Below, piece after piece: positions 11,944 through 19,517 of a stretch of 64,000 nucleotides of DNA (position 1 is its first letter; the number at the start of each line of letters is the position of its first letter). Made by a program: the position numbers and the translations under genes. Location: contig NZ_LT963430.1 in the NCBI RefSeq assembly GCF_900199405.1, positions 3,607,894-3,671,893 of the forward strand. The letters are read 5' to 3'. The DNA comes from Beduinella massiliensis (GTDB lineage: Bacteria; Bacillota; Clostridia; Christensenellales; Aristaeellaceae). The notes under the pieces are model-generated. The model saw nothing but the letters and a program-made list of their open reading frames with translations. It did not search any database and was not told where the DNA came from.

Positions 11944-11972
11944 ATTATATCGGACGATCCGCCGTCCCGCAA
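11944..11972 (-). promoter_or_regulatory. Promoter of the large membrane protein gene
   Basis: On the minus strand TTGCGG (11972-11967) and TATAAT (11949-11944) are 17 bp apart, 35 bp upstream of the start codon. Confidence 0.65.
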
Positions 11973-11987
11973 CCTTGCACAATCGCC

Positions 11988-12016
11988 TTTCATAAATTTT
12001 CAATGCATGTTATAAT
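11988..12016 (+). promoter_or_regulatory. Probable mnmG promoter
   Basis: A perfect TATAAT (12011-12016) has a weak -35, TTTCAT (11988-11993), 17 bp upstream. It lies 85 bp before the chosen TTG start and drives transcription away from the divergent membrane-protein promoter. Confidence 0.5.
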
Positions 12017-12101
12017 GCTGCTGTTTGAATTTTTACGCGGCGGATATCGGGCCGGACGCGCGATATCCGCCAAGGCGACGAAGCATTTGGGAGGAATCCT
12101 C

Positions 12102-13979
12102 TTGCAATACGATCTTTGCGTCGTCGGCGCGGGGCATGCGGGCTGCGAGGCGGCGCTGGCCGCCGCGCGCATGGGCGTGCCCACGCTGCTGCTGACGCTC
12201 AATCTGGACTCCATCGCGCTCATGCCCTGCAACCCCGCCATCGGCGGGACGGCCAAGGGCCATCTGGTGCGCGAGGTGGACGCGCTCGGCGGCGAAATGG
12301 GCCGCGCCATCGACGACACGTTCATTCAAAGCCGCATGCTCAATACCGGCAAGGGCCCAGCCGTGCATTCCCTGCGCGCGCAGGCAGACAAACGCGCCTA
12401 TCAAAGCCGAATGCGCCGCGCGCTCTTCGCGCAGGATAACCTCGAGGTGCGGCAGGGCGAGGTCTGCCGCATCGTCCTTGCGCCCACGGGCGAGGTCGAG
12501 GCGGTGGAGACGACGACCGGCGCGCGCATCCCCTGCAAGGCCGCGCTCATCGCGGCGGGCGTGTACATGGACAGCCGCATTATCATCGGCGAATCCATCC
12601 GGGACGGCGGCCCGCAGGGGCTCTGGTCGTCCCTCACCCTCGCGAAGGCGCTTCGCGAACTGGGGCTTCCGCTGCGCCGCTTCAAGACCGGCACGCCTGC
12701 ACGCGTGGAGGAAAGCTCCATCGACTTTGATGAGATGGAACCGCAGCCCGGGGACGACATCATCACGCCCTTTTCCTTCCTGACGGAGGGGAAGCTGCAA
12801 AACCGCGCAAAGTGCTACCTCACCTATACCAATGAGGAAACGCACCGCCTGATCCGCGAAAACCTGCACCGCGCGCCCATGTACGCAGGCACGATTCGAG
12901 GCACCGGGGCGCGCTATTGCCCCTCCATCGAGGACAAGGTAATGCGCTTTTCGGACAAGCCGCGCCACCAGCTCTTTTTGGAGCCGGAGGGGCTTGACAC
13001 CAACGAATGGTACGTGCAGGGCATGTCCACCAGCCTGCCCGAGGACGTGCAAATTCCCATGTATCGCACGATCCCAGGGCTGCGGCGCGCGCGCCTGCTG
13101 CGTCTGGCCTATGCCATCGAGTACGAGTGCATCGATCCCCTCATCCTGGACGCGACGCTCCGCGTGAAGGCCATCCCCGGGCTCTACATGGCCGGCCAGG
13201 TCAACGGCACCTCCGGCTACGAGGAGGCCGCCGCGCAGGGCCTGATCGCCGGCATGAACGCGGCGCTGTGGATCAAGGGGCGCGCGCCGCTGATCCTCGG
13301 GCGCGACGAGGCGTACGCGGGCGTCCTGATCGACGACCTGACGACCAAGGGCACGAACGAGCCCTACCGCATGATGACCTCGCGCGCGGAATACCGGCTG
13401 CTTCTTCGCCAGGACAACGCAGACCTGCGCCTGACGGAAATCGGCTACCGCGCGGGGCTTGCGAGCGAGGAACGCCTCCTTCGCATGCAAAAAAAGCGGG
13501 CGATGACCGAGGAAGCCATCGCGCAGCTATCCAGCCAGTGGCTGCCCAGGAGCGAGGCGCGCAGCGCCCTACTCGAAGCGCACGGTCAGCCGGACGCTGC
13601 CGGAAGCCTGCGCGCGGCCGACCTGCTGCGCCGCCCCGGCATCGCCTATGACGACCTTGTGCGGACGCTGCCGGGCTTTGAGCCCCTGCCGAGGGACGTT
13701 GCAGAACAGGTTTCCATCGCGCTCAAGTACGAGGGGTACCTTGAAAAGGAACGGCGGCAGGTGGAGCAGTTCCGCCGCGCGGAAGAGCGCCTGCTGCCGC
13801 CGGACGCGGACTACATGCAGGTCGAGGGACTGCGCATCGAGGCGCGGCAAAAGCTCTGCGCTCAGCGCCCCCGTTCCCTCGGGCAGGCGTCCCGCATCTC
13901 CGGCGTCTCGCCGGGTGACATCGCGGTGCTGCTCGTATGGCTGGAAAGGCAATCACGCGGGGATTGCCCAGCGCGTTGA
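12102..13979 (+). CDS. mnmG: tRNA uridine-5-carboxymethylaminomethyl modification enzyme MnmG (GidA)
   Basis: MnmG, together with MnmE, installs the cmnm5 group on the wobble uridine of several tRNAs using FAD. The 625-residue product has normal length. The FAD-binding motif [17 protein letters not shown] is at the N-terminus, followed by [22 protein letters not shown], the GIDA signatures [11 protein letters not shown]-like (here [17 protein letters not shown]) and [14 protein letters not shown], and [16 protein letters not shown]. The start is TTG 12102, seven bases after GGAGG; upstream ATG codons add residues outside the conserved fold and lack a ribosome site. mnmE, rsmG and rnpA, often neighbours, are not present here. 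Confidence 0.96.
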   Translation: MQYDLCVVGAGHAGCEAALAAARMGVPTLLLTLNLDSIALMPCNPAIGGTAKGHLVREVDALGGEMGRAIDDTFIQSRMLNTGKGPAVHSLRAQADKRAYQSRMRRALFAQDNLEVRQGEVCRIVLAPTGEVEAVETTTGARIPCKAALIAAGVYMDSRIIIGESIRDGGPQGLWSSLTLAKALRELGLPLRRFKTGTPARVEESSIDFDEMEPQPGDDIITPFSFLTEGKLQNRAKCYLTYTNEETHRLIRENLHRAPMYAGTIRGTGARYCPSIEDKVMRFSDKPRHQLFLEPEGLDTNEWYVQGMSTSLPEDVQIPMYRTIPGLRRARLLRLAYAIEYECIDPLILDATLRVKAIPGLYMAGQVNGTSGYEEAAAQGLIAGMNAALWIKGRAPLILGRDEAYAGVLIDDLTTKGTNEPYRMMTSRAEYRLLLRQDNADLRLTEIGYRAGLASEERLLRMQKKRAMTEEAIAQLSSQWLPRSEARSALLEAHGQPDAAGSLRAADLLRRPGIAYDDLVRTLPGFEPLPRDVAEQVSIALKYEGYLEKERRQVEQFRRAEERLLPPDADYMQVEGLRIEARQKLCAQRPRSLGQASRISGVSPGDIAVLLVWLERQSRGDCPAR

Positions 13980-13991
13980 GCCCCGTTCGCG

Positions 13992-14456
13992 TTACCCTTT
14001 TAGGTGATCCGAAAAGTAGGCGCGAAGGACGTTCAGGCTTTCCTCCCGGAGGACGCCCGCCGTCACTTCCGGCTTCCAGCCCGCATTTTCAAAGACCAGT
14101 TCGCAGCACGCGGCGCCGGGCACGTCCAGAATGCCGCAAAGGTCCACGTCGCTGGCCGCGTACACGAGCCGCCCCAGCTTCGTCCATACCATCGCGCCGC
14201 AGCACATGAAGCACGGCTCGCAGCTCGAATACAGCGTGTAGTCGCGCAGGTTCGTGATGCGAGTCTCCGCGCAGAAGCGCCGGAGCAGCCCCGCCTCCGC
14301 GTGAAAGGTCGGGTCGCTGGCCGTATAAATCTGATTCTCGTTGGTGTACACGACGCGCCCGTCCTTCGCCAGGACGGCGCCAAAGGGCTCGTTGCCGTGT
14401 TCGACGGCCAGGGCGGAGAGGCGGATGGCCTCCTTCATCATCCAATCGTCGTTCAT
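13992..14456 (-). CDS. Cytidine/deoxycytidylate deaminase-fold nucleoside deaminase
   Basis: This 154-residue zinc hydrolase has the complete catalytic signature: His52-Ala-Glu54 and the pair Cys82/Cys85 in SSCEPCFMCCGAM. The C-terminal half, with YAASDVDLCGILDVPG and a short basic tail, resembles guanine deaminases of the GuaD type more than the tRNA adenosine deaminase TadA, which normally carries a different C-terminal helix. Guanine or a related purine is therefore the likely substrate, but TadA cannot be excluded. It is convergent with mnmG, 12 bp apart, with no terminator visible between them. No strong ribosome site is seen; GAGAA precedes the ATG by about eight bases. Confidence 0.8.
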   Translation of the reverse strand: MNDDWMMKEAIRLSALAVEHGNEPFGAVLAKDGRVVYTNENQIYTASDPTFHAEAGLLRRFCAETRITNLRDYTLYSSCEPCFMCCGAMVWTKLGRLVYAASDVDLCGILDVPGAACCELVFENAGWKPEVTAGVLREESLNVLRAYFSDHLKG

Positions 14457-14470
14457 CCGATCATTCTCAC

Positions 14471-14498
14471 TTTCCGTTTCATAGTTTCCGTTTCATAG
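14471..14498. repeat. Perfect 14-bp tandem duplication upstream of the deaminase gene
   Basis: TTTCCGTTTCATAG is repeated twice head to tail immediately upstream of the deaminase start. It may be a regulator site or simply a local duplication in the leader. Confidence 0.6.
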
Positions 14499-14565
14499 GC
14501 TGTACGGGGATTGAACCATTTTACCATACGCAGGCAAGGTCTTCCACCCCGTTCGCCTAAAAGCG

Positions 14566-14628
14566 CAAAAAGCTCCCTCCAGCAAGATGCAGTTCATGGC
14601 CCGCTGTATCTTGCTGGAGGGAGCTTTT
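14566..14628 (-). terminator. Long-stem terminator of the radical SAM gene
   Basis: A near-perfect 25-bp stem (AAAAAGCTCCCTCCAGCAAG and onward, paired with its complement) encloses an 11-base loop and ends in TTTTT on the minus strand, 8 bp after the radical SAM stop codon. The plus strand also ends in TTTT, so it can act both ways. Confidence 0.85.
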
Positions 14629-14635
14629 CAATTCG

Positions 14636-16003
14636 TCATCCGCACTTCTTGCCGCAGGCGGCGCAGTCGTGCGAGCAGGTCCATAGCTTGTCGGCGACGG
14701 GTTTCCAGTTCTCTGCGTAGGCGTCGCACTTGCCGCACAGGTGCTCCACCGGCTCCGGCGACTGCATGTCCGTCGAGTGTGCCCCGGTCTTCTCGATCAT
14801 CTCGCGCAGCTTTTCCGGGTTCTCAAGCATCGGGCAGGGACGCAGGTGGTTTTCGTTGAAGGGCTGGCCGTCGTGATAGGCCATGAAGAGCGGCGAACGC
14901 AGCACGTCCAGCAGCTTCATCTCGCGGATGTTGGCGTCGGAGTAGTGGATGAACACGCAGGGATCCACGTCGCCGTTCGCGTTGATGTGCAGGTAGCGGC
15001 GGCCGCCCGCGATGCATCCGCCCACGTACTCGCCGTCGTTTTGGAAGTCCATGCCGAAAATGGCCTTCTTGCCGCGGTACTCGCGAATCTTGTGATACAT
15101 GTACTCGCGCTGTTCCGGCGTGGGCAGGAGCTCCGGCACGGCGTCGTTGCCGACGGGCATGTAGTGGAAGTACCACACGAACAGCGCGCCCCAGTCGATC
15201 ATCGCGTCGTAGTACTGTTCCGAGCTGATATCCTCGAAGTTCATGCTCGTATAGCAGCAGGAGATGCCGAAAGGCAGGCGATTTTCCTTGAGCAGCTTCA
15301 TCGCGCGCCGCACGCGCTCATATGTGCCCTCGCCGCGGCGTCCATCCGTCGCCGTCTCAAAGCCCTCCACGCTGATGGCGGGTATGAAGTTCTTTACGCG
15401 CAGCATGTCGCTTACGAACTGCTCGTCGATCAGCGTCGCGTTGGTAAACGAGAGGAAGATGCAGTCGCTGTGGCGCTCGCAGAGGGTGATCAGGTCGGCC
15501 TTTCTCACCAGCGGCTCGCCGCCGGTGTAGATGTACATGTAAACGCCCATTTCCTTGCCCTGGCGGATGATGTCGTCGATCTCCTCCAGCGTAAGGTTCA
15601 GGCGGTTTCCATACTCTGCGGCCCAACAGCCCGTGCAATGCAGGTTGCAGGCGCTCGTGGGGTCGAGCAGGATCGCCCAGGGGATATTGCAGCCGTACCT
15701 GCTCCGGTACTCCTCCTGACGCTTCCAGCCGATCAGGTTGGCGTTCAGGATGAAGTTGGAGAAAACCGTCTTCACGACGGCGGGGTCGAGCTCCTTGAAT
15801 ACCTTCATCAGCAACCTGTACCAGTTGCAGCTCGGATCGTTTATCGCGTTTCTAAAGGCTGCGCGTTGGGGCTCGAAGCTGTCGGGGCCGCTGCCCGCAA
15901 ATTTGTCCACCCACTCCATGAGCTTTGGCAGGTTCTTCTCCGGGTCCTTTTCGATATAGGAATAGGCTGTTTCAAGCGCAAATTTTTTGATGGTATTGGC
16001 CAT
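14636..16003 (-). CDS. Radical SAM protein with C-terminal cysteine-rich region
   Basis: This 455-residue enzyme has the radical SAM cluster motif CX3CX2C at Cys119, Cys123 and Cys126 (SACNLHCTGC), followed by YTGGEPL, which positions the S-adenosylmethionine. About 110 residues of helical sequence precede the barrel. The C-terminal 130 residues hold many more cysteines (GGCIAGG, DPCVFIH, RPCPML, LCGKC, TCSHDCAACGKKC), consistent with one or two auxiliary iron-sulfur clusters of a SPASM-like domain. The ATG is preceded by an ideal AAGGAGG. It is monocistronic, with a strong terminator. No peptide precursor gene is evident beside it, so it is probably a stand-alone enzyme of the widely distributed uncharacterised clostridial type. 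Substrate unknown. Confidence 0.85.
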   Translation of the reverse strand: MANTIKKFALETAYSYIEKDPEKNLPKLMEWVDKFAGSGPDSFEPQRAAFRNAINDPSCNWYRLLMKVFKELDPAVVKTVFSNFILNANLIGWKRQEEYRSRYGCNIPWAILLDPTSACNLHCTGCWAAEYGNRLNLTLEEIDDIIRQGKEMGVYMYIYTGGEPLVRKADLITLCERHSDCIFLSFTNATLIDEQFVSDMLRVKNFIPAISVEGFETATDGRRGEGTYERVRRAMKLLKENRLPFGISCCYTSMNFEDISSEQYYDAMIDWGALFVWYFHYMPVGNDAVPELLPTPEQREYMYHKIREYRGKKAIFGMDFQNDGEYVGGCIAGGRRYLHINANGDVDPCVFIHYSDANIREMKLLDVLRSPLFMAYHDGQPFNENHLRPCPMLENPEKLREMIEKTGAHSTDMQSPEPVEHLCGKCDAYAENWKPVADKLWTCSHDCAACGKKCG

Positions 16004-16260
16004 AGGGGCTCCTCCTTTTCCATCTGTCCACCGGTTCTTCTCTGCTTGAACCCATCATATCATCGCAGGGTAAAATAAAACATGGACAACCTGCGCACTA
16101 TGCCCGAAATTGCGACACAATGCGAAAGTTGTCCAATTTTGTCGAAATATGCGTTCTCTGTGCGGGCTATGTCCGGCAGTCCGCGTCGGATAGGCGACTG
16201 TCCCTAGCCCCTCTTCGTGGACAGCGCCCTGGCCGCCGGCATTGCCGGCGACCGCTTTGT

Positions 16261-17283
16261 TCACTTCAAATACTTCACAATGCCCTCAAAGAGCGGATGG
16301 TCGGGCGTCAGCACGAGCGTAGAGCCCTCCGAGAGGGACGTCTCCATGGCCTGCAGCGCTCGCCAATAGGTGTAAAACTCCGGGTCGAGCTGATACGCTT
16401 CGGCGTAGATCTCCATCGCCGCCGCGTCCGCCTCGCCGCGGATCTGGCCTGCCTGCGCGATGGCATCCGCCTCCAGACGGTGCGCCTCCAGGTCGGCATC
16501 CGAAACCGCCTTGTTGTACGCCTCTTCGCCCTCGGAGCGCAGCTGCTGAGCGACCTTCGTGCGGTCGGCTGTCATGCGCGCGTAGGTGCTTTCGATGTTC
16601 GCGGGCGGCAGGCTCGTACGGTGCACCTGCAAGTCGACCACCTCGATGCCGGAGATGCACACGTCCTCGTTGATCTGCTGAAGCCCTTGCGCCAGCGCCT
16701 CGTTGAGTCGTTCCTTGTTGCTCACGAAGTCGTCCGCGCTCAGACGGTTGATGCTCTGCACGATGATCGGGTGAATCAGGTTGTCCAGGTAGAGCTCCGC
16801 CCGGCTGGCGTTGGAAAACGACAGCGAATACAGCGCCGGATCAGCGATCTGGTACTGCGCGTAGGTGGTGATGTAATATTGCTTCTTCTCGCTGGTGTTC
16901 ACCACCTCGCTGTCGGAGACGTAGGTGAACAGCCGGTCCGAAATCTTCTCCACCTTGTCTACAAACGGCATCTTGAGCATCAGGCCGGTCGAGTGCTTCA
17001 CGTTGATCGAATCGAGCGAAATGCGCTTGTCGTCGTAGAGATTGGGGTAACGCTTATGAAAATCGTTGTCCGGCGCGACGACGATGTCGCGGATCACGCC
17101 GAAGCGCGAGACCACCGCCTGCTCCGCCTCTCCGACCACGTAAAGGCTCTGCGAGAGCAGGATCAGCGCCGCGAGCACGCAAACCGCTGCGGCTACGATG
17201 TGTCCGGCCGGGCGCTGCTTGCGCGGCGCGCGGCCGTTTGCGCTCTGCTGGTTTATATCCCTGTCCGTATTAAATCCGTTCAC
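16261..17283 (-). CDS. hflC: HflC-like SPFH/band 7 protein
   Basis: HflC and HflK form a membrane cage that surrounds and restrains the FtsH protease. This 340-residue protein has a 30-residue cytoplasmic start, one membrane segment (HIVAAAVCVLAALILL, about residues 28-46), the VGEAEQAVVSRFG opening of the SPFH domain and a long charged coiled-coil (KVAQQLRSEGEEAYNKAVSD) ending in QLDPEFYTYWRALQAMETSL, a segment typical of HflC. The GTG start overlaps the hflK stop by four bases (GTGA), indicating translational coupling. No ftsH is in the window. The 257 bp between this gene and the radical SAM gene hold no gene that could be supported. Confidence 0.9.
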   Translation of the reverse strand: MNGFNTDRDINQQSANGRAPRKQRPAGHIVAAAVCVLAALILLSQSLYVVGEAEQAVVSRFGVIRDIVVAPDNDFHKRYPNLYDDKRISLDSINVKHSTGLMLKMPFVDKVEKISDRLFTYVSDSEVVNTSEKKQYYITTYAQYQIADPALYSLSFSNASRAELYLDNLIHPIIVQSINRLSADDFVSNKERLNEALAQGLQQINEDVCISGIEVVDLQVHRTSLPPANIESTYARMTADRTKVAQQLRSEGEEAYNKAVSDADLEAHRLEADAIAQAGQIRGEADAAAMEIYAEAYQLDPEFYTYWRALQAMETSLSEGSTLVLTPDHPLFEGIVKYLK

Positions 17284-18227
17284 AGCCCCGTCTCCCCCTT
17301 CTCTCCGTCAAGCGGCAGCAGCTTGAGCGTTCCGTCCTCGCCGCTGACGATGAACTTCCTGTCCGCCCCCGAAAGCACGCGCTCCAGCGTCTCGATCGTC
17401 AGGCGATCCCTTGTGACCTGCGGGGCAAAGCGATACTTTTCGTAGATGCTCTTGAAGACGGACACCTCCGCCGTCGCCTTTGCCACCTGATCTGCGCGGT
17501 AGCTCTCCGCGCTCTGCAGCGTCTGATAGGCGCGGCTGCGCGCGGCGGGCAGCACCTCGTTCTGATAGCGCTCAGCCTCGTCCAGCTTGCGCGTCTTTTC
17601 GTTCTTGGCGTTGTTCACGTCCTCGTACGCCGCGGTCACATCCGTGGGTACGGAAATATTCTGAATGCGCACGCCGCGAATTGTCACGCCCATCCGATAG
17701 CTGTCGATCATCTTCTGAAAATCCGGCAGCACCTGGCGCTCGATCTCTTCCTTATTTAATAGGGCGTCGTCCAGCGGACGGCTTTGGATGTTTCGCCGCA
17801 GCACGGCCTCAAACGCGAGGTGCATGGTCGTCAACGGGTCGTCCACGTCGTACAGATACTCCTTGACGTCCGAAATCGTGTACTGGTAGATCGCTTCCAC
17901 CTGCACGATGCTGTTGTCGCCGGTGAGCATGACGCCCTCATCCGTGTTGTCCGCATACTGCGCGCCCACGGTCGTACCGCCGGCCTGGGTCGTCCTGAAG
18001 CCGTACTCCATCGTATGGATGGTCGTCACCGATTCTGCCTTTACCTCCTGAATCAGCGGACAGTACCACAGAAGGCCCGGCCCTTTGTGATCCGTCACGC
18101 GCCCGAAGGTGAGCACGAGCGCTTCCTCACCCTGGCCGACGCGGTAAAATCCACTCACCCCCGTCAGCGCGGCGATGGCGACGACCGCGATTACGACGAC
18201 GAGCGCAACCGATACTTTCCTTTTCAT
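17280..18227 (-). CDS. hflK: HflK-like SPFH/band 7 protein
   Basis: This 315-residue partner of HflC begins with a membrane anchor at residues 6-26 and the SPFH start YRVGQGEEALVLTFGRVT, where the family usually reads GERGVV. It continues with QVEAIYQYTISDVKEYLYDV and the coiled-coil stretch AARSRAYQTLQSAESYRADQ, and ends in FIVSGEDGTLKLLPLD. It lacks the glycine-rich N-terminal tail of enterobacterial HflK, as is common in Gram-positive homologues. GAGGGGG lies five bases before the ATG. It is the first gene of a two-gene operon with hflC. Confidence 0.9.
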   Translation of the reverse strand: MKRKVSVALVVVIAVVAIAALTGVSGFYRVGQGEEALVLTFGRVTDHKGPGLLWYCPLIQEVKAESVTTIHTMEYGFRTTQAGGTTVGAQYADNTDEGVMLTGDNSIVQVEAIYQYTISDVKEYLYDVDDPLTTMHLAFEAVLRRNIQSRPLDDALLNKEEIERQVLPDFQKMIDSYRMGVTIRGVRIQNISVPTDVTAAYEDVNNAKNEKTRKLDEAERYQNEVLPAARSRAYQTLQSAESYRADQVAKATAEVSVFKSIYEKYRFAPQVTRDRLTIETLERVLSGADRKFIVSGEDGTLKLLPLDGEKGETGL

Positions 18228-18278
18228 CTTTTCCCCCTCGTCTTTCTCCTCTGCTTTTCAGGTGCAGCCTGTATTTTG

Positions 18279-18307
18279 ATTTTAGCAGGCGCCCCTTCTC
18301 TTCACAA
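18279..18307 (-). promoter_or_regulatory. Promoter of hflK-hflC
   Basis: On the minus strand TTGTGA (18307-18302) and TAAAAT (18284-18279) are 17 bp apart, and the -10 is extended by TG one base upstream. It lies about 50 bp upstream of the hflK start. Confidence 0.55.
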
Positions 18308-18356
18308 TAGCTGGGCGTTCAAAGCATCTCTTTGACGCTTCAAATATGCAAAAGTC

Positions 18357-18385
18357 TTTCACATCCCGCGCGCATGTGGTATGAT
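18357..18385 (+). promoter_or_regulatory. Promoter of the esterase gene
   Basis: TTTCAC (18357-18362) and TATGAT (18380-18385), 17 bp apart, lie 56 bp upstream of the esterase start codon. Confidence 0.55.
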
Positions 18386-18441
18386 TAAGAAAGTTTTCGG
18401 GTCATTTGCCGTTTCAAAAAAGTGTTGAAAGGACGTTGCGG

Positions 18442-19233
18442 ATGGAAATACCGCTCTGGAAAGATGGAGCGCCCGGCTTCGACGCGGCGCTCGGACAGCA
18501 GGCACCCGGCCTCACGCCCTGTCTGGTAGAGGGTGCAAGGGGCGCCGTCATCGTGCTGCCCGGCGGGGGCTATACCTTCCGCGCGGAGCACGAAGGCCTG
18601 CCCGTCGCAAGGATGTTGAACGACAACGGCATCAGCGCGTTCGTGCTCTCCTATCGCGTCGCGCCTTACCGTGCTCCGATCCCGCAGCTCGACGCGCGCC
18701 GCGCCATCCGGCTCGTGCGCCATCACGCCGCACAGATTGGCATCGCCAGGGACAGGGTCGCCATTCTCGGCTTCTCCGCTGGCGGTCACCTCGCGGGCTG
18801 TGCCGCGCTCATGGAGGACGGCTGGGCAGGCGACGCCCGAAGCCCGGATCCTGTCGATCAGGAGAGCGCGCGGCCCGACGCCGCTATTCTCTGTTATCCT
18901 GTCGTCTCCATGGGCGAATATGCCCACGCCGGTTCGCGCGAAAGCCTCCTAGGAGCCGACGCGGACGATTCCGCCGCGCGCCGTGCGTATTCCCTGGAGC
19001 TCTGCGCGGGCAGAAACGCCCCGCCCTGCTTTCTCTGGCACACGGCGGACGACGCAGGCGTGCCCGTGCAAAACAGCCTGTCGCTGGCCGCGGCACTAGC
19101 CAAAAATTTCTCGCCGTTCTCGCTGCACGTCTACCCGCATGGCCGCCACGGTCTGGGGCTGGCGCAAGGCGACCCGCTGGTTGAGGAGTGGCCCGCGGAG
19201 TGCGTGCGCTTTTTGCAGGGATTGGGCTTTTAA
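18442..19233 (+). CDS. Alpha/beta hydrolase, acetylxylan-esterase/BD-FAE-like
   Basis: The 263-residue protein is a small cytoplasmic serine hydrolase. It shows the oxyanion-hole motif VLPGGGY (about residues 38-44), the nucleophile elbow GFSAGG with Ser112, the acid in TADDAGVP (Asp203 or Asp204) and the catalytic His in PHGRHGLG (His236). This layout matches carbohydrate esterases of the acetyl-xylan/feruloyl type that remove acyl groups from imported oligosaccharides. The start at 18442 (MEIPLW) follows AAAGGA; the open frame extends 12 codons upstream without a ribosome site. It precedes the glycosyltransferase genes on the same strand and may share their transcript. The exact ester substrate is not known. 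Confidence 0.8.
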   Translation: MEIPLWKDGAPGFDAALGQQAPGLTPCLVEGARGAVIVLPGGGYTFRAEHEGLPVARMLNDNGISAFVLSYRVAPYRAPIPQLDARRAIRLVRHHAAQIGIARDRVAILGFSAGGHLAGCAALMEDGWAGDARSPDPVDQESARPDAAILCYPVVSMGEYAHAGSRESLLGADADDSAARRAYSLELCAGRNAPPCFLWHTADDAGVPVQNSLSLAAALAKNFSPFSLHVYPHGRHGLGLAQGDPLVEEWPAECVRFLQGLGF

Positions 19234-19252
19234 TAAAGTAAGGAAGGTTTAC

Positions 19253-19485
19253 ATGCTCAGTGCACAGATGACATTCTTCATGGCCATTCTTCGCGCTGAC
19301 GTCAATTTTTTGCTTTTCTTAAGACGCCGGAATACGCACAGCGCTTCCACTACGGACTCCCGGAAGGGCTCCCGTCGGTGCCCGGACGCTGCTACATCCT
19401 GCGCTCAGAAGAACTCGTTTCACTCGACAGCGACGCCTTTGACGTTCTGGAATTCGGCGACTTCTGTGCCGCGATACCGCTCTAA
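19253..19485 (+). pseudogene. Collapsed GT-C glycosyltransferase pseudogene
   Basis: A start codon with a good AAGGAAGG ribosome site at 19253 begins MLSAQMTFFMAIL, an N-terminus like those of the two downstream glycosyltransferases. After about 15 codons the frame is lost, and from about 19300 another frame reads PEYAQRFHYGLPEG, then GRCYILRSEELVSLDSDAF and EFGDFCAAIPL, ending at a TAA at 19483-19485. This matches, with similar spacing, the C-terminus of the gene at 21300 (DDYAQRFTLFHPES, then GTLYLLRAEDTQTLDAEGF and EFADWVVLESIR). What remains is therefore the two ends of a third paralogue after a large internal deletion of roughly 500 codons with a frameshift. Confidence 0.75.
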
Positions 19486-19517
19486 TACCTCACAAGAATA
19501 AGCCAAAGGAGACCTTC

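Noticed and set aside
12033-13490. 485-codon open frame opposite mnmG
   Set aside because: Antisense shadow of a conserved gene; no motif or ribosome site.
16063-16260. Short open frame between the radical SAM gene and hflC
   Set aside because: No ribosome site or recognisable feature; only a small GCCGGC inverted repeat without T-tract is present.
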